From the NCBI RefSeq assembly GCF_900106755.1, contig NZ_FNNN01000034.1, forward strand, positions 1 through 42,533: a stretch of 42,533 bases of DNA. The letters are read 5' to 3'. The position numbers and the translations under genes were made by a program. Positions within the stretch are counted from its first letter, which is position 1, and the number at the start of each line of letters is the position of its first letter. Below are positions 25,462 to 35,193 of this stretch, piece after piece. A model generated the notes under the pieces. The model made no database searches. It had not been told where the DNA came from and saw nothing but the letters and a program-made list of their open reading frames with translations. Source of the DNA: Bacteroides faecis MAJ27. GTDB taxonomy: Bacteria; Bacteroidota; Bacteroidia; Bacteroidales; Bacteroidaceae.

Positions 25462-27243
25462 TTAATAGAACTGGTAGAACTTGCCCGGAGCCGAAACTTT
25501 ATAGTCTCTGTTCACCAGTTCATCCGCTTCCCGTTTATAGTTATCATTTACATAGAAACGAATCCAGTCTATTTCCATTCTCGGACCTTCCGTTGCATAA
25601 TTGGCAGGATTAATTGATTTCAGTTCAGTATCCCAACCTGCCGGAAGCTCAGAAGAAACACTATTACCTTCTCCGAACAAGTCCATTCGCATTACTAAAT
25701 AAAGACCCTTCGCTCCAATTGATGTCCCTGTAGAAGCTTTGGTAAAAGGCCATGAATCCAACATATCCCTTGTGACTTCCAAAGTTGTAGAACCATTGAT
25801 ACCTAACTTTATCGTACTTTCATCGACTAGTTCCACCCAATAAATATTATAATCTTCTACCTTAGGAATAGCGGTTACTACACTCTTTGCATCACTGATA
25901 GCCTCTCCCCTCACCGACTGAGTGATTGCAGAACCAGAAACATTCTTAAGTATACAGATTGATTGCTTGGCTTCTTTACACGTAGTGGCTGTTGCTGGAT
26001 TCTTCACCTCTATCATTGGTACAAACCCTGTTCTATTACCTCCTAAGCGAACTTTCATTTCAATACGCATACCCGGATAAATACGAGTTACATTCTGTGC
26101 CCACATCTGTCCTAAAGATTTACAGCAATGTATTCCTGCTGTTCCGTAATTAGTACCTTCTACACCTACACAAATATTCAGTTCACCCTCATCAGTGACT
26201 TTCGCATATTTGGTCCAATCAATCTTTAAAACACTTCCTCTATTGGCATCCGTTGCATTACCTAATTTTTGATAATCTCCCGATGTCGAGTTTTTATGGA
26301 ACTCGATTGCATAATCAAACTTCCACTGGCTGCCCAGTTCCGCATTCGGATGTGCTGTTCCTTCATCCATCTTAGCCGTCTCTTTACCCGTAAACCAGTC
26401 ATCATCATAAGAAATAAACATGATATTCGGATTCTCATATACAGTTGTCATATCATACAAATCAGGATCAGCCATCGATTCCAGGTCTGTCATGGTAATC
26501 ATCAAGGTAGAAGCGGTCATCGGATTGGCAGAAGAATTACTCTCCATATTCAATACCAACTGCAAGTCACCTGTCATTTCATAGTCCTGTTTGATAGTCA
26601 CGGCAGCACTCTTCACCGAAGTTCTTCCTGCGGGAATGGTTAGGGTAGAAGGCAGATTGTCATACCTGTCCTCTTCTCCTTCCTTCGGAGTGATAGTGAC
26701 TTCGAGAGGCACAGAACTCGGTTTGTCCACCTTGGCAACCAATACAAACTTACCCCCTTCCGTCACCACGTTCTCTGTATTATTTTCCAGAGACATGGAT
26801 ATCCGATAATAATCAGACACCTTGATTCCCTGACTGGAATTAGCGATCTTATATCCTCGTGCAAAAGCCACAAATTCCATCGTGGTAGTACCCATCAGGC
26901 CGGATGTTTTCACCGGGAAATCCACCTGAATCTGCTTCTCTCCTTTGGGAAAAGTGACAATACTGCTGAACGGTTCGAATACATTCGCAACATCATCCGT
27001 TCCGGCCTTTGCCGTAAAGTAAATATCGAAATCTTCGTTAGCCACCACCTCATTACCATCGGCATCGGGTTCCACTTTGATATCCACTTTCAAGTGTTCT
27101 CCCATCACAAATGCCTTTTCATTGATGCTCATTGTCAAAGGTACAGCTTCCGGCAGAGGACGATATTTAGTCTCATCCTCACATCCCGTCAGGCCGATAG
27201 TCAACAAACATACTGGAAGTATTTTATATAATATGTTCTTCAT
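25462..27243 (-). CDS. Surface glycan-binding lipoprotein of the PUL (SGBP)
   Basis: 593 residues. Lipobox LTGC (C21), acidic start EDET as in surface-exported lipoproteins. Two immunoglobulin/Calx-beta-like domains (about 35-140 and 145-255) lead to a larger C-terminal domain with concanavalin/GH16-like features (SQWKFDYAIEFHKN, MRIEMKVRLGG, PRMEIDWIRFYVND). I see no ExDxxE catalytic motif of GH16, so glycan binding rather than cleavage is likely. Its place directly after SusD is the usual site of SusE/F-like proteins. Sequence families of this type vary widely; ligand unknown. Confidence 0.8.
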   Translation of the reverse strand: MKNILYKILPVCLLTIGLTGCEDETKYRPLPEAVPLTMSINEKAFVMGEHLKVDIKVEPDADGNEVVANEDFDIYFTAKAGTDDVANVFEPFSSIVTFPKGEKQIQVDFPVKTSGLMGTTTMEFVAFARGYKIANSSQGIKVSDYYRISMSLENNTENVVTEGGKFVLVAKVDKPSSVPLEVTITPKEGEEDRYDNLPSTLTIPAGRTSVKSAAVTIKQDYEMTGDLQLVLNMESNSSANPMTASTLMITMTDLESMADPDLYDMTTVYENPNIMFISYDDDWFTGKETAKMDEGTAHPNAELGSQWKFDYAIEFHKNSTSGDYQKLGNATDANRGSVLKIDWTKYAKVTDEGELNICVGVEGTNYGTAGIHCCKSLGQMWAQNVTRIYPGMRIEMKVRLGGNRTGFVPMIEVKNPATATTCKEAKQSICILKNVSGSAITQSVRGEAISDAKSVVTAIPKVEDYNIYWVELVDESTIKLGINGSTTLEVTRDMLDSWPFTKASTGTSIGAKGLYLVMRMDLFGEGNSVSSELPAGWDTELKSINPANYATEGPRMEIDWIRFYVNDNYKREADELVNRDYKVSAPGKFYQFY

Positions 27244-27288
27244 ATCTTTATCTATCTAATTGTCATAAATGAATCTTGTTCCATTCTC

Positions 27289-29106
27289 CTATTTCCGTTG
27301 CCAGCCCGGATTCTGTTTCAGCTCATGATTCAACGATATCTCACTCGGAGGAACCGGTAACAGATAATCGCGGTTGGAATCAAACTGATAGCCTCTCGGA
27401 AGAAGTTCTTTCTGCGGGTCCAGCCAACCGTCTGTAGTCAGAATCGTTTTCAAATCCGCAGCACTTTTAGGATCGAATGCTTTGTACAACACACCGTCTG
27501 TGCCAAAATAAGCACCGGTTCCCCGTTTGCCCTGAATCAGTTTATGAGCTCTCCAGCGCATCAGGTCATCGAGGCGGAAACCTTGTAAAGCCAGTTCCGC
27601 ACGTCTTTCCCGACGGATTTCCTGCAAATTGGCGGAGATTGCATAACCAAAGTCCGTAAAATTAGGATCGATTTCAGACGGATCGGCGTAAGTCACTCCG
27701 GCGCGTTCGCGTAATGGTTTCAAGGTCTTTTCCAAAACAGCAGGAGTACATTTCCCCAGTTCTTCCGCTGCTTCCGCATAAGCCAGCAGTGCTTCCGCAT
27801 AGCGGATCATCGGAAGTGACGTTTCGCCCTGACCACTTACATACGTGGTATCGATACTCATACGGATGTGATAACCTGTGGCGTTACGTGCCGGACCACC
27901 TTCAGTCAGATAAGGAGGACGCACCACCGACTTGTTCTCTTCCGAATATTCCTCTACCAGCATCGCTTTCGATTTTGATTCCGGTGAGGTTGACTTAAAC
28001 TTACAGTTTGAATGCATAACCGTTGCCAGCAAACGTCCGTCACGGCCCTTAAAAGTCAGATTGAAATCTTTAAAAATTCCATCCTCAGGATCGATGGGAG
28101 TTCCGTCAGCATTCAGGTAATTATCAACCAGCGACTGAGACAAACCAGCCGGTCCGCTATTGTCTACATAACCGGCTCCCAGATTACTGCTCAAATTATG
28201 AATCACACCATCCGCTATCGAATACTTCTTCCAGAAAACAACCTCTGTCATATCCGACAAGTCTTTTGAATTGAACACGTGTGCATAAGCATCTTCTATA
28301 TTCACAGCACTCTTGTCAGTAGCCTTGGTGTTCAGCGTAAGTCCCATACCAAACAGTTCATCGCCCAGTGTCAGCACCTGTCCCAGCAAGTCTGCCGATT
28401 TATCTTCAGCAGCGGCAAAGTCCGTTCCCTTGTGATATTTCTCCCAGGTACCTTCATAAAGCGCCACTCTCATAGCCATAATAATAGCTGCTTCCTTACA
28501 CACTCTCAAACCTTTATACTGGCTGCGCGGATGAAGCAATTCTTTAGCGGTATTCAGGTCGTCAAGAATAAACTGCGCTACTGCCGAACGGTCGCGCGGA
28601 GGAATCTGCAAACCACCGACAGTTGCATTTCTGTCCCAGAAGCTATCCATCACCGGGATACTTCCAAATCTGGTCAGCAGGTAGAAATGCCAATAGGCAC
28701 GGAAGAAATAAGCTTCCCCTTTCATCGAGAGCACATCTTTTGTTTCTTCGGTTTCCGGCACTTTATAGTATTCAAAGAAATAATTCACATTACGTAGGTT
28801 CTGGTATCCTTTCTGCCATTCGGTAGAACCTCCCCCGTTTTCCTGCAACTCTCCGTTCAGGCGCTTGTCATAAACTTCCGCCACGATGTTATCGCTATTC
28901 TTCTCTTCTCCGCGCACTCCCATATCGTACGTTCCGAAAGAAGGAAGTGAGATATACAAGCCGTTGATATAGTTGTTCACGGCACTTGCATTGGACAGGA
29001 ATGTCTCGCTATTGGGGGTTGTCAGAGGCTCTCTATCCAGAAAATCCGAACATGCTGACATCATGAGACTGGCCCCTACCACTAATAATATATATAATTT
29101 TTTCAT
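27289..29106 (-). CDS. SusD-like starch-binding-family outer-membrane lipoprotein
   Basis: 605 residues with lipobox MSAC (C19) and SDFLDREPLTTPN, the standard SusD/RagB start. A TPR-rich helical N-terminal half (YFFRAYWHFYLLTRFGSIPV) and C-terminal RagB region (EIRRERRAELALQGFRLDDLMRW, LLPVPPSEISLN, QNPGW) are clear. SusD proteins form the lid over the SusC channel and bind oligosaccharide at the cell surface. It is 13 bp after susC and translated from the same mRNA. Confidence 0.97.
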   Translation of the reverse strand: MKKLYILLVVGASLMMSACSDFLDREPLTTPNSETFLSNASAVNNYINGLYISLPSFGTYDMGVRGEEKNSDNIVAEVYDKRLNGELQENGGGSTEWQKGYQNLRNVNYFFEYYKVPETEETKDVLSMKGEAYFFRAYWHFYLLTRFGSIPVMDSFWDRNATVGGLQIPPRDRSAVAQFILDDLNTAKELLHPRSQYKGLRVCKEAAIIMAMRVALYEGTWEKYHKGTDFAAAEDKSADLLGQVLTLGDELFGMGLTLNTKATDKSAVNIEDAYAHVFNSKDLSDMTEVVFWKKYSIADGVIHNLSSNLGAGYVDNSGPAGLSQSLVDNYLNADGTPIDPEDGIFKDFNLTFKGRDGRLLATVMHSNCKFKSTSPESKSKAMLVEEYSEENKSVVRPPYLTEGGPARNATGYHIRMSIDTTYVSGQGETSLPMIRYAEALLAYAEAAEELGKCTPAVLEKTLKPLRERAGVTYADPSEIDPNFTDFGYAISANLQEIRRERRAELALQGFRLDDLMRWRAHKLIQGKRGTGAYFGTDGVLYKAFDPKSAADLKTILTTDGWLDPQKELLPRGYQFDSNRDYLLPVPPSEISLNHELKQNPGWQRK

Positions 29107-29119
29107 CGCTATTCTCTAA

Positions 29120-32100
29120 TTAAAAGGTGAAATCAAGTCCGAATACGAAGTTGCGGTTCATCGGGTATACCATACCGTTACCGTTCTGCTTCATAGGAGA
29201 AGTCAGACCCGGAGCCGTATTTTGAGCATCACCGCCAGCCGACATATTTACCTGGTTCAGCGTTTCCGGGTCAAATTGTTTCGGCAGTTTCGTTACAGTA
29301 AACAAGTTATCGCAAGTCACATATACTTTCAGATTACTGATACCGATATGTCTCAACTGTTTTTTGTTGAAGGTATAACCAACCGTCAGGTTCTTCATAC
29401 GCATGTAAGCGGCATTCAGCAGATAACGAGTAGTGTTATATCCGGTATTTACCAAAAAGTCTTTGTCATCCTTCCAACCGGTCAGGCGCGGCAAGTATCC
29501 ATTCGGGTTTTCTGTACTGAAGTAATCGAGATGTTCCTTGAAGTTGTAGTTGTTGCCACCAAACATATAGTTACTTCCGGAAATCGGGAAATCTCTCTTA
29601 GCCACTCCTTGCAACAAAGTAGATATTTCGAACCCTTTATATCCCAGATTCAAATTGATACCGAATGAATATTTGGGGGTCGTATTACCGATAATCTGCA
29701 AATCTCCGTGATCTGCCAAAGTACCTTTACCTCCGTCTACCCTACCGTCACCATTGGAATCGATATATTTCAAGTCACCGCGACGCCAGAGATCATTCGA
29801 TTTGAATGCTGTCAGGTTTACATTTCTCAGGTAATCATCAATTTCACGGTTCGACAGGAAAAGATCGTCTGCACGATACCCCCATATTTCGCCAATATCC
29901 ATACCTTCATAGTAACCTTTATTGGCAGCCAGACCTGTATGATTATTGTAAATGATACCTTCCGGATTATTATACTTCGTCACCACCGCCTTGTAGTTGA
30001 ACACATTGAAGCCGATTCCATAGCTGAAACCACATTTCAGTTTATCATTCCAGCTCACGGAAAGTTCCCATCCACGATTGCGCAAAGTAGCATTGTTTAC
30101 TTTTGCACGGTCATCCGAAGCAATACCACTGATGCTCGGAATAGACTCAGCCGGACCGATCATGTCACGTGTCGTACGCTGATAGAAGTCAGCGGTAATC
30201 GACAGACGGTTCTTTAACAACATCAGGTCAAAACCCAGGTTGGCATTATCCACCTTCTCCCAGGTAATGTACGGACTGATCATTTTCGGAGTCTTGGCTA
30301 TCGTTCCTTTGGAAGCTGTAGAAGACGAGATACCGGGCAACAGCCACGCATTGGTACCCTGTGCATCCAGTGGCATTTGAGCAATGTAGTCATATAAGCC
30401 GGCACCGTTCTGATTACCCAGACGACCGTAGGACACACGTACTTTCAGCTGAGACACCGGAAGTGCCAGTTGCTGGAAATAAGGAGTACGGGCGATATCA
30501 TAACCGGCAGAGAATGAAGGGAAGAATCCCCAGCGATGTCCCTTTGCAAAACGAGAAGAACCATCATAACGTCCGCTGAACTCCAGAAAATAAATATTAT
30601 TGTAGTTCCAGTTCAGACGAGTGTAGAATCCCATCGTAGCCCAATGCGAACGGGCTTCACCTGCTATCACGTTTCCGCTGGCATTATCAAACGAATAAAT
30701 GTCGTTGCTCAACATACCATCTTTGTACATATATTCTTCCGAATATTCCTGTAGCTCCATCTGATAACCTGCCATTGCCTTGAAGAAATGACCTCCCCAC
30801 TGGTGGGTATAAGAGCTGGACAGATTAGGCGACAAATAATAATTGAACATGCTACCGCGGGTATAAGAGCCGAAATACATATTTTTCCAGCTAATGCCCG
30901 GATAAGCAAATCCTTGTCTCTGGTTGGTTGCATCACCCGGCTTGAAAGTACCCGCAGGAGTTTCATACTTCTGGTCGTCTTTCATTTTCAGGTCATTATT
31001 TTCCACATCGAAACGGATTTTCATTTCTCCGGTGATATCCCATCCCTCCAAAGGAGTGACGGTAGCCGAAAGTGACAAGGCATCTGAAATACGGTTTCTC
31101 TGATAATTTGAATTTTTCAGATACAACATTTCATTCCAGCTAGGTATATTATATTCCGATTCAACCGGCAACTCAGTCACCTGAGTCGGACGGTGGCTAC
31201 CGATCTTATTATACAGGATCAGCTGATTGGCCATCGGACGTTTGATCATCTGCAAAGTAATATTGTTGTTCAGGTTGAAACGCAGCCAGTCACTTGTCTT
31301 AAACTGCAATTTCGTGTTCAGGTTATATTTGCTCAAATCATCCTGTACCTTATCCAGCAGACCTTCCTGATAAGTGTATCCCATACCGATATAGTAGTTC
31401 ACTTTGTCAGAACCGCCCTGTACACTCAGATTGTGAGAGTGACGGACAGACTTGTCTTTGAAATAATAGTCAAACCAGTCTGTATTACCGTATTGATTGT
31501 AATAAGCTCCTGCCCAGTCATCACCGGTAGTATTCGGTTCTATTCCCGGAAATTCAGCCGAATAAGGGTTTTGCATAAATCCCTTGATCTTTTCGATAGT
31601 CTTATCCGAAATCTTCTGCAAACCGGAAGAAGCTCCTCCATTATCATACTGCTGGTTATTATATGCTGCATACTGCAACGCATCCATCATCTTCGGCATG
31701 TTGATAGGTGAACTGAAACCTACCGTACCACGATAAGTAACACTGGCTCTTTCTTTTTTACCACTCTTGGTCGTTACCAAAACCACACCATAAGCAGCAC
31801 GCGCACCATATACGGCAGAAGCGGAAGCATCCTTCAGTACACTGATGCTGGCAATATCAGCAGGGTTCACATTCTGCATGCTCTGCTCTACTCCATCCAC
31901 CAATACATAAGGCTCGCCACCATTGATAGAGCCGATACCGCGAATACTGAATTTAATATCGGCACCGATTTCACCGCCGACACCACCGCCTACTGCATCC
32001 GAAGCAAAGTTCAAACCGGCAATATTACCCTGCAAAGCACTGGTAACGTCGGTCACAGGACGATTCACGATCGCATCATCTTTCAATGTGGCAACGGCTG

Positions 32101-32479
32101 CCGTAATGGTATTTCTTTTCTGTGTATCCATACCTACCACCACAACTTCATCCAATACTTTGGCATCTTCCTTCATCACCAGTTTGTTACCTTCCTGTTT
32201 GGTGACTTTTACCTGTAGCGGAGCATATCCGACGTATGTAACAGAAAGAGTACTGCCTACTTTTCCTTGAATAGAGAAATTACCGTCAATATCTGTAATC
32301 GTTCCTCCGGTTACACCTTTTATCATGACCGTAGCACCGATGATGGGTTCTCCCATTTCGTCTACCACCTGTCCCTTTATCAATTTTTGTTGTGCCAACG
32401 CACCCAGAGGAAACAATAACAGGAGCATCAGAAAAAGAACAAAGCGTCCTTGTTTTCTCACGAACTTCTTTTTTTCCAT
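29120..32479 (-). CDS. SusC-like TonB-dependent outer-membrane transporter
   Basis: 1119 residues. Signal peptide to ALAQQ, carboxypeptidase-D-like regulatory domain (about 30-110, IKGQVVDEMGEPIIGATVMIKG), plug with VLDEVVVVGMDTQKR and SVLKDASASAVYGARAAYGVVLVTTKSG, then a 22-strand beta barrel ending in NRNFVFGLDFTF with terminal Phe. It imports oligosaccharides across the outer membrane with TonB energy. The barrel is of usual SusC size. It lies 31 bp after the GH18 gene, so the endo-enzyme leads the operon. Confidence 0.97.
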   Translation of the reverse strand: MEKKKFVRKQGRFVLFLMLLLLFPLGALAQQKLIKGQVVDEMGEPIIGATVMIKGVTGGTITDIDGNFSIQGKVGSTLSVTYVGYAPLQVKVTKQEGNKLVMKEDAKVLDEVVVVGMDTQKRNTITAAVATLKDDAIVNRPVTDVTSALQGNIAGLNFASDAVGGGVGGEIGADIKFSIRGIGSINGGEPYVLVDGVEQSMQNVNPADIASISVLKDASASAVYGARAAYGVVLVTTKSGKKERASVTYRGTVGFSSPINMPKMMDALQYAAYNNQQYDNGGASSGLQKISDKTIEKIKGFMQNPYSAEFPGIEPNTTGDDWAGAYYNQYGNTDWFDYYFKDKSVRHSHNLSVQGGSDKVNYYIGMGYTYQEGLLDKVQDDLSKYNLNTKLQFKTSDWLRFNLNNNITLQMIKRPMANQLILYNKIGSHRPTQVTELPVESEYNIPSWNEMLYLKNSNYQRNRISDALSLSATVTPLEGWDITGEMKIRFDVENNDLKMKDDQKYETPAGTFKPGDATNQRQGFAYPGISWKNMYFGSYTRGSMFNYYLSPNLSSSYTHQWGGHFFKAMAGYQMELQEYSEEYMYKDGMLSNDIYSFDNASGNVIAGEARSHWATMGFYTRLNWNYNNIYFLEFSGRYDGSSRFAKGHRWGFFPSFSAGYDIARTPYFQQLALPVSQLKVRVSYGRLGNQNGAGLYDYIAQMPLDAQGTNAWLLPGISSSTASKGTIAKTPKMISPYITWEKVDNANLGFDLMLLKNRLSITADFYQRTTRDMIGPAESIPSISGIASDDRAKVNNATLRNRGWELSVSWNDKLKCGFSYGIGFNVFNYKAVVTKYNNPEGIIYNNHTGLAANKGYYEGMDIGEIWGYRADDLFLSNREIDDYLRNVNLTAFKSNDLWRRGDLKYIDSNGDGRVDGGKGTLADHGDLQIIGNTTPKYSFGINLNLGYKGFEISTLLQGVAKRDFPISGSNYMFGGNNYNFKEHLDYFSTENPNGYLPRLTGWKDDKDFLVNTGYNTTRYLLNAAYMRMKNLTVGYTFNKKQLRHIGISNLKVYVTCDNLFTVTKLPKQFDPETLNQVNMSAGGDAQNTAPGLTSPMKQNGNGMVYPMNRNFVFGLDFTF

Positions 32480-32510
32480 AATATTATATTTACTAATTAA
32501 GATTCTATTT

Positions 32511-34172
32511 TTATTCTACAGTAGGGTTGGCGTAGTAATTAAACTCTTCTTTCACAACTTTCAACAAAGACATTTCGTGCGTCACATCTACGTCCGTAGC
32601 CAAATCCCAGCTCATGATACCTCCAAAACCATTTTCACAAACATACTGTGTCTTCTCGCGAATTGTCTTCTGGCTGTTGAGCGTATAGCTCTTTCCGTCA
32701 TAACTCCATTGATCTGCAGAAGTATTAGTCAGATTACCCTTGCCGACAAGGTCAAAATAGGCAGCCTGTTCGCCGGCAGTTCCCGTAGTTCCGTAGAAAG
32801 GTACTCCCATCACCAGCTTATCCTGAGGAATTCCATATTCCACAGCAGCCTTGCCATCCGATTTGAAACGTTCCATAGAGAAAAGTTCTACCGAAGGACC
32901 ATAGCATTGCAGTGAGATAAAATCAGCAGCAATAATAGCCTCTGCACTTATTTTATAAGAAACGGGATGCAGGGATACAGTGAAGAATACATCTTTTCCC
33001 AATACTTCACGCAGTTGTACAATGGCCTTACTATAATTAGCCAGATCATTGGATGAATAAGCCCATTCGAAATCAAGGTCTGCACCATCCAGATTATATT
33101 CTTCGAGCACTTTCTTTACGTTGTTGGCAAAATTGGTACGAGCTGTCGCGTTACCTACCATTTTCAGCCATTCGCCGCCGGCAATACCCAGACGTAGCTT
33201 CCGGTCGCCCGCCTGTCCGTTCAATGCAGTGCGGATCTGTTCCAGGCGGATAGCCCATGTATGTGAATCCTTACCGGGTTTGGCAGCATCGTCATATTTC
33301 CAGTAAGCAAGTGTTTTAGTATTATTCCATGTATCAAAAGAAATGGGATTTTTGCCCAGTGTACCCACCAGCAGACTGTTCACGAATGTTTCATCCAAAT
33401 ATCCTTTCAGTTTTTCTCCCATCACAAAATCCGCACGGGTATTAGGAACCGAAGCAGGCAGCGAGCCTGTAAAGTCAGTAGCAGCATTATTATCTATATA
33501 TAGCTTAGCAGTACCGCCATCATAAGTCACCGCTACATAATGCCATGCGCCCGGTTTCAATGCACTGTTCGTAACTGTTGCAGAAGCACTTCCGACAGTC
33601 AGTTTCAGATTGCCTTCCGTTGCTCCCAGCTGGAAAGCGATGATAGTAGTATTTCCGTCTGCCTTCTTAAACAAGCAGGCGCCGTCCACCCATTCGCTTA
33701 CATATATATAAGTACCGAATGTGAACTTCTTGAAAGCTCCGTCCGGTGAGTGCAACAGACCGTCGCCGGCATTCATTTTTCCGGTACCTTCAAATTTCAG
33801 TACTCCGCTGCGACCGCTATAAGAAGAAGTATATGTGGCTGCTCCCGTTATGGCAGCATCATTCACAGGCAGGTCAAAAGTCAGGTCACCGTTGGCATAA
33901 GGACGTGCTGTCAGATAAATCAAATCGTTGCAGGCGCCCATACTTGCTCCGGAAACTCGATTCGTTTCAAAAAAATCGCCACGGATATAAGAACAGTTGA
34001 TAAATGTCTTCACTGTAGGATCAGGATCATCGGGGTCTTCCGTCTCGCCCGGCTTTCCCGTAACTGAACCTTCGGGAGGAGTACCGGTTGGAACATCTAC
34101 CCATTTTGTGTCTTTGCAAGCTGTCAACATTCCAAAGAGGAAGAGACAAAGAAATAGGAATTTGCTTCTCAT
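32511..34172 (-). CDS. GH18 endo-glycosidase lipoprotein with N-terminal LamG domain
   Basis: 553 residues. Lipobox LTAC (C19). An N-terminal LamG/concanavalin domain (about 95-270, AWHYVAVTYDGGTAKLYIDN) precedes a GH18 barrel (about 285-545) with an intact catalytic motif DGADLDFE (E369 is the proton donor), GGIMSWDLATD and VPFYGTTG. GH18 enzymes cut beta-1,4 GlcNAc bonds by substrate assistance: chitinases or endo-beta-N-acetylglucosaminidases. Within a host-glycan PUL a surface endo-acting enzyme on N-glycans or related poly-LacNAc chains is likelier than chitinase; this is inference. First gene of the PUL operon. Confidence 0.92.
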   Translation of the reverse strand: MRSKFLFLCLFLFGMLTACKDTKWVDVPTGTPPEGSVTGKPGETEDPDDPDPTVKTFINCSYIRGDFFETNRVSGASMGACNDLIYLTARPYANGDLTFDLPVNDAAITGAATYTSSYSGRSGVLKFEGTGKMNAGDGLLHSPDGAFKKFTFGTYIYVSEWVDGACLFKKADGNTTIIAFQLGATEGNLKLTVGSASATVTNSALKPGAWHYVAVTYDGGTAKLYIDNNAATDFTGSLPASVPNTRADFVMGEKLKGYLDETFVNSLLVGTLGKNPISFDTWNNTKTLAYWKYDDAAKPGKDSHTWAIRLEQIRTALNGQAGDRKLRLGIAGGEWLKMVGNATARTNFANNVKKVLEEYNLDGADLDFEWAYSSNDLANYSKAIVQLREVLGKDVFFTVSLHPVSYKISAEAIIAADFISLQCYGPSVELFSMERFKSDGKAAVEYGIPQDKLVMGVPFYGTTGTAGEQAAYFDLVGKGNLTNTSADQWSYDGKSYTLNSQKTIREKTQYVCENGFGGIMSWDLATDVDVTHEMSLLKVVKEEFNYYANPTVE

Positions 34173-34236
34173 AAGTTTATTAATTAAGATTACCTTTTTA
34201 TATAAATAGTGAGGTCTTTCCTGACATTCACTGCCA

Positions 34237-34265
34237 CAAATTTAGGTTATATCTAAGATTTCAAA
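34237..34265 (-). promoter_or_regulatory. Main promoter of the PUL operon
   Basis: On the minus strand TTTG (34265-34262), 17 bases, then TAAATTTG (34244-34237), matching the Bacteroides -33/-7 pattern, 65 bases before the GH18 start. The rest of the 34266-34370 gap is AT-rich and probably carries the regulator's binding site; I cannot define it. Confidence 0.55.
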
Positions 34266-34363
34266 TGTTCTATTTTAGCTATGATTCTTCCAAAAATGTC
34301 TAAAATAGTCCATTTCATCGCATTTTTTATAGCGACCAAACATTATCAGACATCTTTCGAGAC

Positions 34364-34410
34364 AAAAAAAGAAAGGCGGCAATATCCGTTTCCGAAAATT
34401 CCCGTCTTTC
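34364..34410 (-). terminator. Terminator after the murU-like gene
   Basis: On the minus strand GAAAGACGG...CCGCCTTTC forms a stem with one mismatch, followed by TTTTTTT. It ends the amgK-rapZ/murU unit before the PUL promoter. Confidence 0.7.
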
Positions 34411-34443
34411 ATTTATATGAATGTGCACAATGTACTGACTGCC

Positions 34444-35193
34444 CTAAAATGTCAGCTTTTTCACAAATTCTTCTGCCCGTGCCAACGTCTCCGGCTTGCC
34501 GATATCAATCAGTTCCAACTTCTCCGCAAGATAACCAGAATAATCCGTCTGCCCGCAAGTAGCCAGATAAAAATCCATGATGGAAAACTTGCCTTCCCAG
34601 CGCGGTGCCTCCATCAACCGGAAGACAGCAGGCGAAAAGACATGAATACCGCTAAAGGCATACTCCCTATAGAGCGACTCATCATAGTGGAAACCTTCGG
34701 GTTTTACCTGCCCCGTATCCTTGTTTATCCACCCGCGCAATTTTCGCTCCGTATTAAAAAGCAGATAACGGGAAGTTGTACGCCGGCTGGCAAGCAAAGT
34801 AGCTACGCTCCCACTCTGCATATGAAAGTCATACAGTTCTTTCAGATTCATATCCGAAAGGATATCCACATTATGTACCAGGAAAGGCTCACCGGAGTTT
34901 TCAAAAAAAAGACGGGCTTTTCTGATTCCTCCCCCCGTATCGAGCAGCCGATCCCGTTCGTCGGAGATATGTATGGTAAGTCCGAAGTCGTTATTAGTCT
35001 TCAGAAAATCGATAATCTGCTCACCGAAATGATGAATGTTAATCACTATCTCGGTAAAGCCGGAAGCTTTCAGCTTTAAGATCACATGTTCCAGCATCGG
35101 ACATCCGGCTACGGGAACAAGAGCTTTGGGCATCGTGTCGGTCAGTGGTTTCAGCCGGCTGCCTAGACCGGCGGCAAATATCATTGCTTTCAT
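34444..35193 (-). CDS. Sugar-1-phosphate nucleotidyltransferase, MurU-like
   Basis: 249 residues of Rossmann-like nucleotidyltransferase fold. Signature FAAGLGSRLKPLTDTMPKALVPVAG binds the nucleotide phosphate; HNVDILSDMN carries the metal-binding Asp and LLDTGGGIRKA the sugar site. It resembles MurU, which makes UDP-MurNAc from MurNAc-1-phosphate in the cell-wall recycling route that bypasses GlcNAc-6-P. Its start overlaps the stop of the upstream kinase (TAATG), so the two are coupled. A mannose-1-P or glucose-1-P transferase is the alternative. Confidence 0.85.
   Translation of the reverse strand: MKAMIFAAGLGSRLKPLTDTMPKALVPVAGCPMLEHVILKLKASGFTEIVINIHHFGEQIIDFLKTNNDFGLTIHISDERDRLLDTGGGIRKARLFFENSGEPFLVHNVDILSDMNLKELYDFHMQSGSVATLLASRRTTSRYLLFNTERKLRGWINKDTGQVKPEGFHYDESLYREYAFSGIHVFSPAVFRLMEAPRWEGKFSIMDFYLATCGQTDYSGYLAEKLELIDIGKPETLARAEEFVKKLTF

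Noticed and set aside
25462..27243. GH16 glycoside hydrolase
   Set aside because: The C-terminal domain has a GH16-like look but no ExDxxE catalytic motif, and the gene sits in the usual place of a glycan-binding protein.
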